This document shows positions 44,151 to 55,381 of a stretch of DNA of 64,000 nucleotides, piece after piece. The position numbers were made by a program, and so were the translations under genes. Under the pieces are notes generated by a model. The model was not told the DNA's origin. It worked only from the letters and a program-made list of their open reading frames with translations, and made no database searches. How positions within the stretch are numbered: position 1 is the stretch's first letter; each line of letters opens with the position of its first letter. This stretch comes from Candolleomyces eurysporus (Eukaryota; Basidiomycota; Agaricomycetes; Agaricales; Psathyrellaceae): the NCBI GenBank assembly GCA_027579435.1, contig JANBPK010001476.1:1-64000 (forward strand), in the 5' to 3' direction.

Positions 44151-45626
44151 AGCAGGGAAAGGGGGCAAGCGCAAGGCTTGAGTACCGAGTACTGAGTCTT
44201 GGTGGTAACCGGTAACCGGTGACGCGGTGACGATACTGGGGTCAGAAACGCGTGTTGTTTCCGGTGATCAGCGGCCCCGAAGTGTCTCGACAAGATGCCG
44301 GCGAACAGCCACGGCTCACTGGGCAGGAAAATTCAATGCTAATGTTAATGAATTACAATCGCGAGCTCGTTAACAGACGCACATCCTCGAGTGCCGTAAC
44401 TGATCTACAGCAGTGGTACAGGGAGGAAGCCTCGTGTGTTGGAGCCATGATACACTGGCAGTCATCCAATGCAGCATGGCCACGCCATCACCGCCTCCCG
44501 CCCTCCGCCCGGTGGGATCCGTATCAGCACGGTCCGACGATGAATCTCCTGACGTTTCCCTCTTATCAGCGATAGACTCATTCCATATCTCATTTCTCTT
44601 CCTTCACAATCTCAATGGTCCCGGGAAATGAAAATTCCAGCTGAACAGTATGGGGACCCGAACTAGGTCTTTCAATGCTCAGGGTGAGGGTGAGGGTGGA
44701 GGGTGGAGAGGGGGGTCCTTCGCGGGATTGGGGTGCAATCCAGACTCAGTTGAATGGAGTGTAAGGGTCCAGTGACGTTGTTCTTGGTACCGACAGCCGA
44801 CTCGATGTACAAGTACATATTGGTCGGTAAGTATGGAGTGGAACGAAATGAATGTTGATAAACGGATAGAGGTCCGACGAAGGCAAGTTTCCCTCCATTG
44901 GCAGTGCAGAAAAACTCGTGTTGATCGATATCTAATCCAAGAGCAGTCTAGTGGGTTATGAAACTGAGGGAGGGGTGATGGGCACGCTGCGATGACACCA
45001 TTCATGGACTGGGAACGCCTACCCGGACACGCGGCAGGCTCGTGTTTTCGGGGGGACTATGTCTGTCTCTGCCATGTTTGTCTGGTTCTATTCAGATAAG
45101 GACGTCCTCAAGAGGCAAGGAATACAACGAAAATTTTCTTGTGGCTGTAAGGAGACACGCAGACAAGGTGTAATCTAGCCGACGAAGACAAGAGGCTGGC
45201 TTCCAAAACGCGTTGTGTGGTGATCAAACACGGGTAGGCGGTAGGACACGAGGCTGGGGGCTGGCGAGATGACTCGTAACTCAGTTTTGCCGTACTTAAA
45301 TGAACGGCAGCTGCGTAACACGACCTTTCCAGCACCCACCACTACCACCACCACCCACGCACACACCGTCAGTCAGTGAGTCGTCCCGCACTTTCGACGA
45401 CCTCCTAACGCTCATCGGCGTCTCAGGCTATCGTTGACTTATCGAGTATCGACTTATCGAACCGATCGGGTCTTTTGTCTTATTACATTGTTGTCTTTTC
45501 TGTTCGCTGGCGACCAGTACTATTTTATCGTCGTTGTGATTAACCTCGCCACACTCTACGGCCATCACCACTCTTCTCGACGACCACTACATCTACCTCC
45601 ACCCCTACCTCTAATCCACGACCAAC
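44151..45626. other. divergent intergenic region between the F-box and CaaX genes
   Basis: Contains the promoters of both flanking genes. No gene recognised. It includes a G-rich tract able to form a quadruplex at 44682-44716. Confidence 0.5.
44682..44716 (+). promoter_or_regulatory. G-quadruplex-forming motif
   Basis: Four GGG runs separated by TGA, TGA and TGGA, then a G6 run after TGGAGA. This fits the standard G3+N1-7 pattern. It lies in a divergent promoter region; any role is inference. Confidence 0.55.
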
Positions 45627-46721
45627 ATGTCCGTCCCCACAGCCAGAGTCACCCCCACCCGACGTGGTACGCTCAGCAGCCTGGGTCTCCGAAGGAAAGG
45701 TTCCTCGTCCTCGCTGAGTGGGAGCCACAAGTCTGCGGGTTCTCCTCCACCACACACCACGACCTTCACCCCTCCCAGCTCGCCTCCTCTCCCTTCCAAC
45801 AACCCCAGTTCCAACAGCAACGGCAACGGCAACGGGGTTAACGGAAATGGGAATGGTGTGCATCTGAGCGACGAGCCCAGTGGAGCAGACGATAACGCGT
45901 CGATCAGCAGCAAGACCGACTCCAAGGCACGGCCCGCGAAGAGGAGGATGTTCTCCATCTTGGCGCCCCGAGCCTCCAAGTCGTCGATGCCTGACTCCCA
46001 GGACCCGTCCGAGTCCGCGACTCCGGAGACTGCGTCGGAGGCAAACGGAAGCGCAACCGGTACGAGCAGTTTGACAAGCAGCTTGTTCGGTTCGCAGAGA
46101 CGGTCGAGTGGAGGAGCCAAGATCGCCAACGAGGCTCTGCAGCAGGAGAAGAAGAAGCTGGAGGAGCAGGTGAAGGCTCTTATCGCTGAGAAAGAGGCTT
46201 TGGAGGCTGCTTTGTCGACTGAGAAGGAGGCGAAGGAGAAGGTCGAGGCTGAGTTTGAGGAGGCGAAGAAGGCTTGGGATGAGGAGCGGACGAAGCTCCA
46301 GGGAGCTCTTGACGAGAAGCTGAAGGAGCGGGATGAGGAGGTCGAGAGGTTGAACGCGAGTTTGGAGGAAGCGAGGAAGGAGGCAGAGGAGGCTAAGAAG
46401 GAGGGTGAGAAGGGGGTGAACGAGGTGAAGGAATCTGTCGAAGCTACCCTCGCCGAACGCGAAGCCGCTATCCGGGACTCCGCCCGAGGTGAATTCGAGT
46501 CTGAGCTCTCCGAGTCCAAGAACGCGTTGGCGTCGAAGGACGAGGAGGTCAAGGGCTTGGGTGCCAAGGTTACGGAGCTGAATAGCGAGCTGGAGAAGGC
46601 GAAGGAGGAGGCCAAGACGCTGAAGGAGGGTGAGGAGGCTTTGAAGAAGAAGGAGACAGAGCTCCAGGCGGAGGTCTTGAAGCTTCGGGGTGCGTCCGGG
46701 AGCGGATGTTTGATCATGTGA
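45627..46721 (+). CDS. coiled-coil protein with C-terminal CaaX prenylation box
   Basis: Single-exon gene, 364 residues, start ATG at 45627 (MSVPTARVTPTRRGTLSSLGLRRKG). The N-terminal 160 residues are Ser/Pro/Asn-rich and disordered, with basic patches (KARPAKRRMFS). From about residue 170 (KIANEALQQEKKKLEEQVKAL) to the end there is a long, highly charged heptad-repeat coiled coil. The last residues are GASGSGCLIM. CLIM is a CaaX motif, and a terminal Met favours farnesylation, after which the last three residues are removed and the Cys methylated. The protein is therefore probably anchored to a membrane, perhaps as a scaffold or tether (inference). Strong third-position G/C bias creates a long open frame on the opposite strand, which is not a gene. 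Confidence 0.85.
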   Translation: MSVPTARVTPTRRGTLSSLGLRRKGSSSSLSGSHKSAGSPPPHTTTFTPPSSPPLPSNNPSSNSNGNGNGVNGNGNGVHLSDEPSGADDNASISSKTDSKARPAKRRMFSILAPRASKSSMPDSQDPSESATPETASEANGSATGTSSLTSSLFGSQRRSSGGAKIANEALQQEKKKLEEQVKALIAEKEALEAALSTEKEAKEKVEAEFEEAKKAWDEERTKLQGALDEKLKERDEEVERLNASLEEARKEAEEAKKEGEKGVNEVKESVEATLAEREAAIRDSARGEFESELSESKNALASKDEEVKGLGAKVTELNSELEKAKEEAKTLKEGEEALKKKETELQAEVLKLRGASGSGCLIM

Positions 46722-47140
46722 AGACGACGAGGTTAGATTCTCCGTCTTTGCGTGGTGATTGCGGAACGCAATCAGTATGGCCTTCCTCCTCTTTTCGACC
46801 TCCCAACCCTCTCATCTCATTCACGACTTGTTCACGACGACTTGTTTTGCATTTCCACCCCCCGCATTTGTCACCATTGTTTGTACATCATCATCTGCAT
46901 TGCACATTTTCGTTCTTTACCCTGTATGTATGTACACCGGTGTATCTATATGTCGCATTCAACATATTCAGTATTCGTTTTCATCAAGAAGACCCTGACA
47001 GGCACGTCGCTAAAAATAGCGACGCGTCGAGTTCACGTGTATCCACCCCCGTGACGTGCATCACTGATAGTGACGAGTCCCTTGCGCAGCGCCCAACACA
47101 ACTCAGACGACGACGACGACGACAACGACCAAGACCCAGA
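46722..47140. other. intergenic, promoter of VPS10
   Basis: 419 bp, pyrimidine-rich, with a CGA triplet repeat just before the VPS10 start. No separate gene. Confidence 0.5.
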
Positions 47141-50100
47141 ATGACGGGCCGACGAGCACCGTCTTGGTCTCGATTATGGCTATGGACGACGCTACTATCG
47201 ACGCTGGTAGTGACCGTGTGTCAGGCACAGAAGCCCACGCATACCGTGTCTGAATTCAAGACGCTACCGGCGCGGCTATTCTTCTTCGATGATACATTGG
47301 TACGTGAAGTATATACTCGATGAACTCTGATTCTGAATTGATCTGTACAGGCCGCGGTATACCACGATGCGATGGAAGGAAACGTGTATGTGTCGCAGGA
47401 CGAGGGCAAATCGTGGAGCCGAGCAGAGGACATTCCAAGCGGACAGGTGGCGACGGTTATCGAGCATCCATTCGATACTAGATTCGTGAGTATTCTCCCT
47501 TATTCCTGTCCAACTTGTTATCAATCATAATTGCAGGCCTTTGCACTGACAGACGGAACGACACACTATCGCACGGAGAACAGAGGCAAGTCGTGGCGCC
47601 CTTTCTCTGTTCCTTTGCCCCCAGCCCGCGTTGCGCGACCCCTCTCGTTCCACTCGGAAACCAAGAAATACGGACACATCCTCTTCCAGGGAACCAAGTG
47701 CGATGGACGGGGGTTGGGCTGCAGAGACGTGACCTTCTACACCAAGGAGGCGTTCGGCGACGACGCCAAAGAGCTTCTTCAAGACACCACTCGATGCCAA
47801 TTCGCACATAGCAGCAAGGACTTCAAGCATGACGCCCACGAAGACTTGGTGTATTGCGTCGCGTTCGAAAACGAAGGACGTACGCTCGAAAGCAGCCGGC
47901 TCTTCTCGAGCACAGACTTCTTCAACAAGGACAAGAAGGTCGAAGAGCTGGGCATTGGGAGCAAGAACGCGCGAGGTGTCGTCGCGTTTGCGCTCGTGTC
48001 CAAGTTTGCGGTGGTAGCGCTCAAGGATATGTCCCAACGGAACGGCGAGATGCATCTGTACGTTAGTTTGGACACCAAGACGTGGGCGAAAGGCCACTTC
48101 CCCCATGCTTCGAGTGCCCAACTGCGGGAGAACGCGTATACGATTGTGGAGTCAACTTCCCATTCGTTGGCCGTGGACGTGGTGCTCATGGATCGTGCGA
48201 CCATCGGCACGCTATTCGTCAGCAACTCCAACGGGACCTTCTTCGTGGAGAGTCTGAAGGACACGAACAGGAACGAGATGGGATTCGTCGATTACGAGAG
48301 GGTGTATGGTGTGGAGGGTGTCGGCCTGGCGAACGTCGTAGCGAATGCGCTGGACGTCGAGGCGAGGAGGGCGCCTAAACAGCTGAAGAGCGTTTCAACC
48401 TTTGACGATGGTCGAGTCTGGTCGCCACTCCGCGCGCCCGCACGCGACGTTGACGGCAACAACGCCCCATGCAACGTCAACGAACTTGACAGCTGCTCTC
48501 TTCATCTCCACTCCGTCACCAATCCGCACAACTTTGGCCGCATTTTCTCCTCTCCTGCCCCTGGCTTTGTCATGGGCGTCGGGACTGTCGGCAAGAGCCT
48601 AGGTAACTACGAAGACAGCGATACCTTCTTGAGCACAGACGCCGGTTTGAGCTGGAAGATGATCGCCAAGGGTGCGCACAAGTATGAGTTTGGTGACCAG
48701 GGCAGTATCTTGTTGGCGGTTGATGACGAGGATTTGACAAAGACCATTAAATATTCGTTGGACCTCGGGAAGACTTGGTAGGTCTTTCTATCCTTCGGTA
48801 ACAACAGCCTACTGACTCCTGTATAGGGAGGAATACGACTTCGGTCTTATGCTTCGTTCCCGAGCTCTCATCACCCTGCCCGACTCGACTTCTCAAAAGT
48901 TCCTGCTGCTAGGTCAGGTCCCGAGAAGCTCCACCTCACCGAGTAAAGTGGTGATCGTGTATCTGGATTTCGCGCCTACGAGGAAGAGGAAGTGCGGAGA
49001 CAGCGACTTCGAGAAATGGTATGCGAGGCCACCTGGACATAGGGCATGTTTGATGGGACATAAGGTGTGTCTTCTTACCTCGTCATTTCTATAGCTTCAA
49101 GCTCAACGACGATGCTGACGTCCGACTCCGTGCTCTAGCAATGGTACAAACGCCGAAAGGAAAGTGCCGATTGCTACGTCGGGGACAAGTTCCATGATCC
49201 TCCTCCCCACGAGGAGAACTGCCCTTGCGAGGAGGAAGATTACGAGTGGTACGTCTGTTAATCTCCCTCTTTCCCACGTCCATGCTTTACTCACTGTTCC
49301 CTTCTAGCGACTATAACTTCGTCCGAAACGGCGCCAAATGCGAACCAGCTGGACCAGAGCCTATACCCGCAGGTGTATGTACCGGCGATCCCAAACAAAC
49401 ATACATGGGTTCGTCAGGGTTCAGGAAGATTCCTGGGAATACGTGTGATGGAGGGAGGAAGTTGGATGAAAAGGTGTCGAAACCGTGCTCGAAAGCTCAG
49501 CCTCAGGAGGGTACTGTGGTGCATCAGACGTTCTTTTTCAAGGCGCCTATTTCGCAGTATGCGTATTTCAAGGATAGTACGGTGAGTCCTTACATTTTTC
49601 TTCGTGTTTGCCTTTCGCAAGGCTGACGGGCGACCTTAACGACCCCAAGACGATCCTTGTCCGACTTGCAGATAACACGATCTGGCAATCGAGTAACGAA
49701 GGATACACGTGGAACCAACTAAAGCCTGAACACCGCTTCCTCGCGTTCTACCACCACAAATACTCGAATGAGCGAGCGTATCTCATCACCGACTCCCAAA
49801 CCGTGTACTACACCACCGATACTGGCCGTTCATGGCTCAAGTTCAGCGCACCTACGATTCCGAATACCTTTGGAGCCCAAGTTGTCCGGTTCAATCCTAA
49901 AGAGACAGACCACATCATCTGGATCGGCAACAAGAACTGTATCGGCTCGGGACAGTACTGCCATGCCGAAGCCCACCTCACGAGGGATAACGGCCGGAAT
50001 TGGGTGCAACTCGACAAGTATGTGAGGAATTGTGCGTTTGCGCGGGATAAGGAGCTCGATACGGATCCTACCGAGATCATCTGTGAGAGTTATAGGGATA

Positions 50101-52392
50101 AAAAGGGGAATCAAAGAGACTTCAGGGGTATGGGAGGGGCTAATCCGTTGGAGTTGATTGTGGGCAACAATTATTACCAGAGGAAGAAGAAGTTGTTTGA
50201 TCATGTTGTTGGGTTTGCGAAGTTTAGCGAATTCTTGGTTGTTGCTGAGGTGAGTCGTTCTTTGCCTTCTGGCTGCCGTCCTCGTCGGTTGGTGATATGC
50301 TAAAGATATTCTATGTAGATGATTCCCGATAAGAGGGCTCTCGATCTCCAAGTCTCGTTGGACGGTACACACTTTGCCACCGGGCAGTTCCCGCCGAGTA
50401 TGCACCCAGAAACACACGTACGTCTCATCTACCCCAGTTTGCCTTCTTTTCTTTCTCTCACATCCGATGATCTTTCCAGGCCTACACCGTCCTCGAATCC
50501 TCCACGAAGTCTCTTTTCCTGCACATGACCATGTCCGAGTCACCTGCTCCGTTCTGGGGCAACCTCCTCAAGTCCAACTCCAACGGAACCTACTTTGGCG
50601 TCTCGATTGAGAACGTGAACCGAGATGAAAGAGGATATGTCGACTTTGAAAAGGTTATCGGGTTGGATGGGATTGCACTCATTAACGTCGTATCGAATCC
50701 GGACGAGGCTTCGGTCAGTGGGAAAAAGCAATTGGTTTCGAGGATTACGCATAACGACGGTGAGTACCTTCGATCCGTATTTAATCCACCTTCTCTCATT
50801 CGTCGTGTTGATGTTGATATGGAATTATTGTAGGGAGCACCTGGAAAGCACTCACACCGCCTACACACGACGCACATGGCAACAAGTACAAATGCGAGGG
50901 CACCAAATGCGCGCTGCACATCCATGGATACACCGAACGGCGCGACCCGCGAGCCACATTCAGCAGTCCATCCGTTGTCGGCCTCATGATGGGCGTCGGT
51001 AACGTAGGTGAATCCATCCTCCCCTATGCCGAATGCGATACCTTCCTTAGTCGCGACGCCGGGTTCACCTGGGAGGAAGTTTCCAAAGACGCGCATATGT
51101 GGGAGTTCGGGGATTCTGGGTCTGTCATTGTCATCGCCAACGATGAAGAGCCAACGGACCACTTGCTGTATACGACGGATGAGGGCAAGACGTGGAGAGA
51201 GTACAGATTCTCGGACCAGAAGCTGAGGGTTTTGTCTGTGATGAATGTGCCGTCCGATACGAGCAGGAGGTTCTTGTTGTTGGGTCAGAGTCCGATTAAG
51301 AGCAGTGATTCGGTGGCGATTCATGTTGATTTCAGCACGTTGGTGGGGAGGCAGTGTGAGTGCAATCTTCAACATATGTGATGGATGTGGTACTGATGAT
51401 ACGTAGGCTCGCTGGATATCGAGAACCCTGCAAACGACGATTTCGAGCTTTGGAGTCCTAGCGAAGATCGTGTTGAGCAGTGTCTCTTTGGTCGGCAGGT
51501 AAAATCACCCGTTCACTCCGGCTTCTCTCCGTTGCTGACATGAAATGGCAACATCTATAGACGCTCTATCATCGCAGGATCCGGGAAGCACAATGCTATA
51601 TCGGGGATTTGCCGAAGGTCGATAGCAAGATCCAAAGGAATTGCCCGTGCGCGCAAGTCGATTTTGAATGGTATGTTCGGGCGTCATATGGGCGCGTCGC
51701 TTTTAAGTGGGATTTTCGCTTACAATTTTTCTCTTCCTTCTTCCACTTTATCAGCGAATTCAACCACGTGAAGAATGATAAGGATGAATGTGTTCTGGTA
51801 CCTGGGACCAAGCCTTTACCTGATGACGATTCGTGCAAGGACGGTGAAGAGTTCTGGTATGAGAGGACACCGTACCGTCTCATTCCTTACTCCTCCTGCA
51901 CCGATGGCATTCGGCCAGACAGAGGTCCATCTCATCGGTGCCCTGGGTTCGGGTCCAAGAGCGCATGGTGGTGGATGTTCATGCTTCTCATCCCCTTCGC
52001 GTTCACGTCTCTCGTGGGATACTACTATTACCGCAGAAGCGGGCTCGCTAGAGGGTGCGTGTCACTTGCTATCATTCATTTCCTTTGCTTCTTTTTTCTC
52101 GTGTTTTATTTTCATTGCTGGGTTCCTGATTTGCTGGTTCTCTCTTTCTTTTAATAGGACGATTCGGCTTCCTGGAGCAGATGCCGGTCGAGCAACAGCC
52201 AACGGCGAATCGGGAGTTTTGGACACCATTGCTTCGATTCCGTGGTTTATCGTTGGAATTGCGGGAATCGCTGCGGAGTGGGTGTCCTCGAGGCTCGATA
52301 CAACAGCTTGGAGAGCAAGGAGAGGGTATAGAAATGTGCCGATTGATGAGGATGCGCAGATTTTGAGATTCGAAGATGAGGAGCACAGTTGA
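47141..52392 (+). CDS. VPS10: vacuolar protein sorting receptor Vps10 (sortilin family)
   Basis: Type I receptor that carries soluble hydrolases such as carboxypeptidase Y from the late Golgi to the endosome/vacuole. Start ATG at 47141, signal peptide about [20 protein letters not shown]. First exons: 47141-47299, 47351-47485 and the long 47537-48777. Two luminal Vps10 ten-bladed propellers are visible from Asp-box repeats: [16 protein letters not shown] and SLDLGKTW in the first half; [32 protein letters not shown] and TTDEGKTW in the second. Each is followed by a Cys-rich 10CC segment (for example [30 protein letters not shown]). One TM helix follows ([22 protein letters not shown]), then a cytosolic tail ending [21 protein letters not shown], whose acidic/aromatic motifs suit retromer and adaptor binding. 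Stop TGA at 52390. About a dozen short introns. Complete and typical. Confidence 0.95.
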
Positions 52393-53744
52393 GTAGATCA
52401 TCTGGGCACGGTGAGTGCGGGGGAGTGGGAAGAATCTAATCTTGATCGGAGACGGACGGACCTTTGTGTTACCCACAAAATTATTGTATGTTACCTTCGA
52501 TTTTCGGAGAATCGTCCTACTCTGGGGGCGTTCGCCTCGTACTAGATTTCTCTATTGATCCTTGGCCTTGTATATGTGCTTTGTCGTCGCTTTGTTGGCT
52601 CCGTGTATACAGATCCTATCTATTTATTTCGCTTCACCTTCACCATCTCTCCATGTCTCACTGCAACCAAATGGGCCCAGGCCTTTGCGGTAAACAAGAG
52701 CAAAGAATATTCAGTCGAGGCCATCAAACATCGCGAAGTCTAATTTCTTCTCTCGCCTCCATGCCTTCCATTGCCTCATGGGAAACGCATCGAAATTTTT
52801 CTCCGTGAAGGACCTGGAGGAACCAGGGCAGACCAGGGCGCCCCGCCCTATGTACGATTTCTTCTCTTCCCCACCCAGGCGACCGCGATCGTGCGAATGG
52901 AGCAACCCAGAATTCTTATGGTCTGGCCTTGTACTGCTGGCATCGTGCGATTCTCCTTGAGCTGCGCTTTGTTCACGGATAAACGTTTCTTGATCTCCTG
53001 ATGTGTTTTCTATACCCCATGATTCTCGGAAGACCCTTGGGAGTTGTCTTGGGATTTGACTCTCGCCTATTCTATAGCGGCGAGAGGACGGACTTGTCGT
53101 CGGAACCGCTATGAGACGCAAACCAATATGGTCAACCTCAGTCCCTTCACAAATCACTAATTAACTGTGGTGTTCTTCCCTGTTCTTCACAGATGTGATT
53201 TACATTGGGCAGCTCGACCTTAAATGTTGATGATCGACAACGTTCACGAAAGAAGAAAGCTGAATCTCTTTGTAGTCATCGTCCGTTCAACGCATTGCTC
53301 ACAGAACCTCCTTATCGTCGGGTCATTCTCGAGGAAAGATAGCCTTTATTGTCTGCAGCATGGTCCGATGGAGGTAGACTGTCAAAGCGAGAATGCAATT
53401 ACAAAGTCGTCCTGGATGCTCGTTAGGCCGACCGTTCAGTCATCTGATTCCGAGGCCAAATTTTGCGTCCCCACCTTCCTCTTTAGTGACGGGGTTGGAG
53501 CGGCCTTCGATTAAACGTTGCGTTCTAGTGCCTCGATGGCCGAATCTTAATCCCAATAATTATCCGACACCGTTGTGTCCTTGAGAGTTTCAATCGAAAC
53601 GGGCGTGGATCGCGGTCTTCTTTTGGTATCTTTTCTCCGTATGTCAATTCACCAATGGGGTAGCAGTGGTGGGGATGCACAGTATTTTAACGCCTGGAGG
53701 AGTGCCAGCTTTTCTTCATTCTGCACCCAACAAATCCTCTCGAC
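52393..53744. other. intergenic, no gene seen
   Basis: 1.35 kb. The ORFs on either strand (for example the 148-codon frame at 52711-53157) lack ATG-supported starts or family features. Confidence 0.5.
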
Positions 53745-54672
53745 ATGCCTTCCATGATCTCTCAATTGGCTGTACTCTCCGCTCTGCTGCTCCAGGCGGC
53801 AGCCCAGACACTTTCGATGTACGAGGATCGCTTTCCCGTCGTCATCTCAAGTTAAATCCTGCCTTTCCCTAGCTCAAGTGTTGGTGCCATCGGCACCGGT
53901 TGCTCCCCTGGAACCGTCAAAGCACATGTCAACCGTATGTTCAACTATCTGGATCCCGTTCAACTACTAGCTCAACGATCCCAAACAGAAGCCGACCAAA
54001 GCGTTTCCCTGCAATTCTCCAACTTCCGTGCAGATGCTGGACCGAATTACGCCATTAGCGACGGAAGAGTCAACTGCCAACTCACTGTGGGCGTTCAGTA
54101 AGCCTAATCCCATTACCAGACCCAAATAGACTTTGACATTTCAACTGCTTCTCCCAGGGTTCCCGCCGGATATCAATTTGCCTTCGACCAGACAGTCCTT
54201 GTAGGGTCATATGGTCTCATCATCTTCCCTCGCTCATGCAATTTCTTTCTTAGAACACTGCCTACTCCGTGTCTTCCGGAGTGAAGGTCTCATCATCAAC
54301 TACCTATTATTGTGAGTTCACTTCCGGCTACGGTTTTTCGCTCAAATAGAATGGATTACTCATTCACTTCTTTAGTCCAGGGTGAACTCTCTGAGAGTTC
54401 CGGTACCTGTGGGGTTACTGGTCCAGCCAGCAGCTCCTACACCACCCTCGTCAACAGGCTTTCACCGACGATTTGGAGCCCATGTGGAAAGGCTTCCATC
54501 GTTAGCATCAACACCGACCTGAGAGCGGACAACGGCAACACTAACAACAGCGGAAGCATTTCTGTTCGAAACTCGACAGTGAGTATTCAATGCTTCGTCT
54601 CTTCGAGTAGGACGGGTCAACATCTGACGAATCGCCTTCCAGGACGCGAGCTTCATCTGGAGGAAGTGCTGA
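53745..54672 (+). CDS. secreted DUF4360 domain protein
   Basis: Start ATG at 53745 with a signal peptide MISQLAVLSALLLQAAAQ. Exons: 53745-53818, 53873-53934, 53989-54097, from 54158 with further short introns, ending in a 3' exon that codes DASFIWRKC (stop TGA at 54670). Family landmarks in order: AIGTGCSPGTVKA, DQSVSLQFSNF, GRVNCQLTVGVQVPAGYQFAFDQTV, TTYYFQGE, TCGV, WSPCGK and the INTDLRA strand. DUF4360 proteins are small secreted beta-rich proteins with Cys pairs; their function is not established. Splice phases agree throughout, and one donor is GTAGGG. Confidence 0.88.
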
Positions 54673-55381
54673 TTCTTTGAGTGACTGTACGATACCCCTT
54701 GCAAAACGATAGAATCTACCTCGTTCCACACATGGTGGTGCTCTATCGCGTGTATTAGTGATAACCCTTACTGTAAAATTTATGCTATTAGATACCATTG
54801 GGCTATGAGTTACGTTCGAGTCCTAAGAGAGTATTCAGTATCTCACCCATTCCTACCCTTAGAGACGGTCCTTAGTATATCTCAAACGCACGACACCGCC
54901 ATCTGAATCTACAACTTGAACAAACGATTATTATCTTATCGCTTACTACGTGAACTCCTGTATTTGTTAGCATAATTGCTTGAACATCCTTCAGTCTATT
55001 GACCACAAATCTATGGAACCGCTCAAGATATGTAAGAGGGCCGCTGAGTCGGAGAATGAAGTGTCCGCCTTCACTTTGCTGTCAGAGTTTATTTTAGTTC
55101 ACAAGCCTTCGCGGCCCCTCAAATCTCATTTGTCGCGACACACCTCTAGCTTTACCGAGTCTACCGTATCAACCTCACATGGTAACAAACCCGGGGCTTA
55201 TTGGACGCAAAGATTCATATATTTAGACCAAGTAGCCATTACGCGGGATATCTAGTGGGGTAAGCGACTAAAAACAATACAATTCTACCATTCGGTTCGG
55301 AAGTACTCATACGTTGAAGCGAAAGACAAAGAAAGGAAAAGCACAAATGATTCCGACATGCCGTGTCCGCTGGGCGGCGTC
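54673..55381. other. convergent intergenic spacer
   Basis: 709 bp between the DUF4360 gene and the end of kinase 4. Nothing supported. Confidence 0.5.

Noticed and set aside
45611..46717. 368-codon open frame on the minus strand opposite the CaaX coiled-coil gene
   Set aside because: It mirrors the G/C-biased third positions of the plus-strand coiled coil, is Ser/Ala-rich without domains, and the plus strand has the real ATG and the CaaX end.
52711..53157. 148-codon minus-strand ORF
   Set aside because: No ATG at its start, no family features, lies in intergenic DNA.
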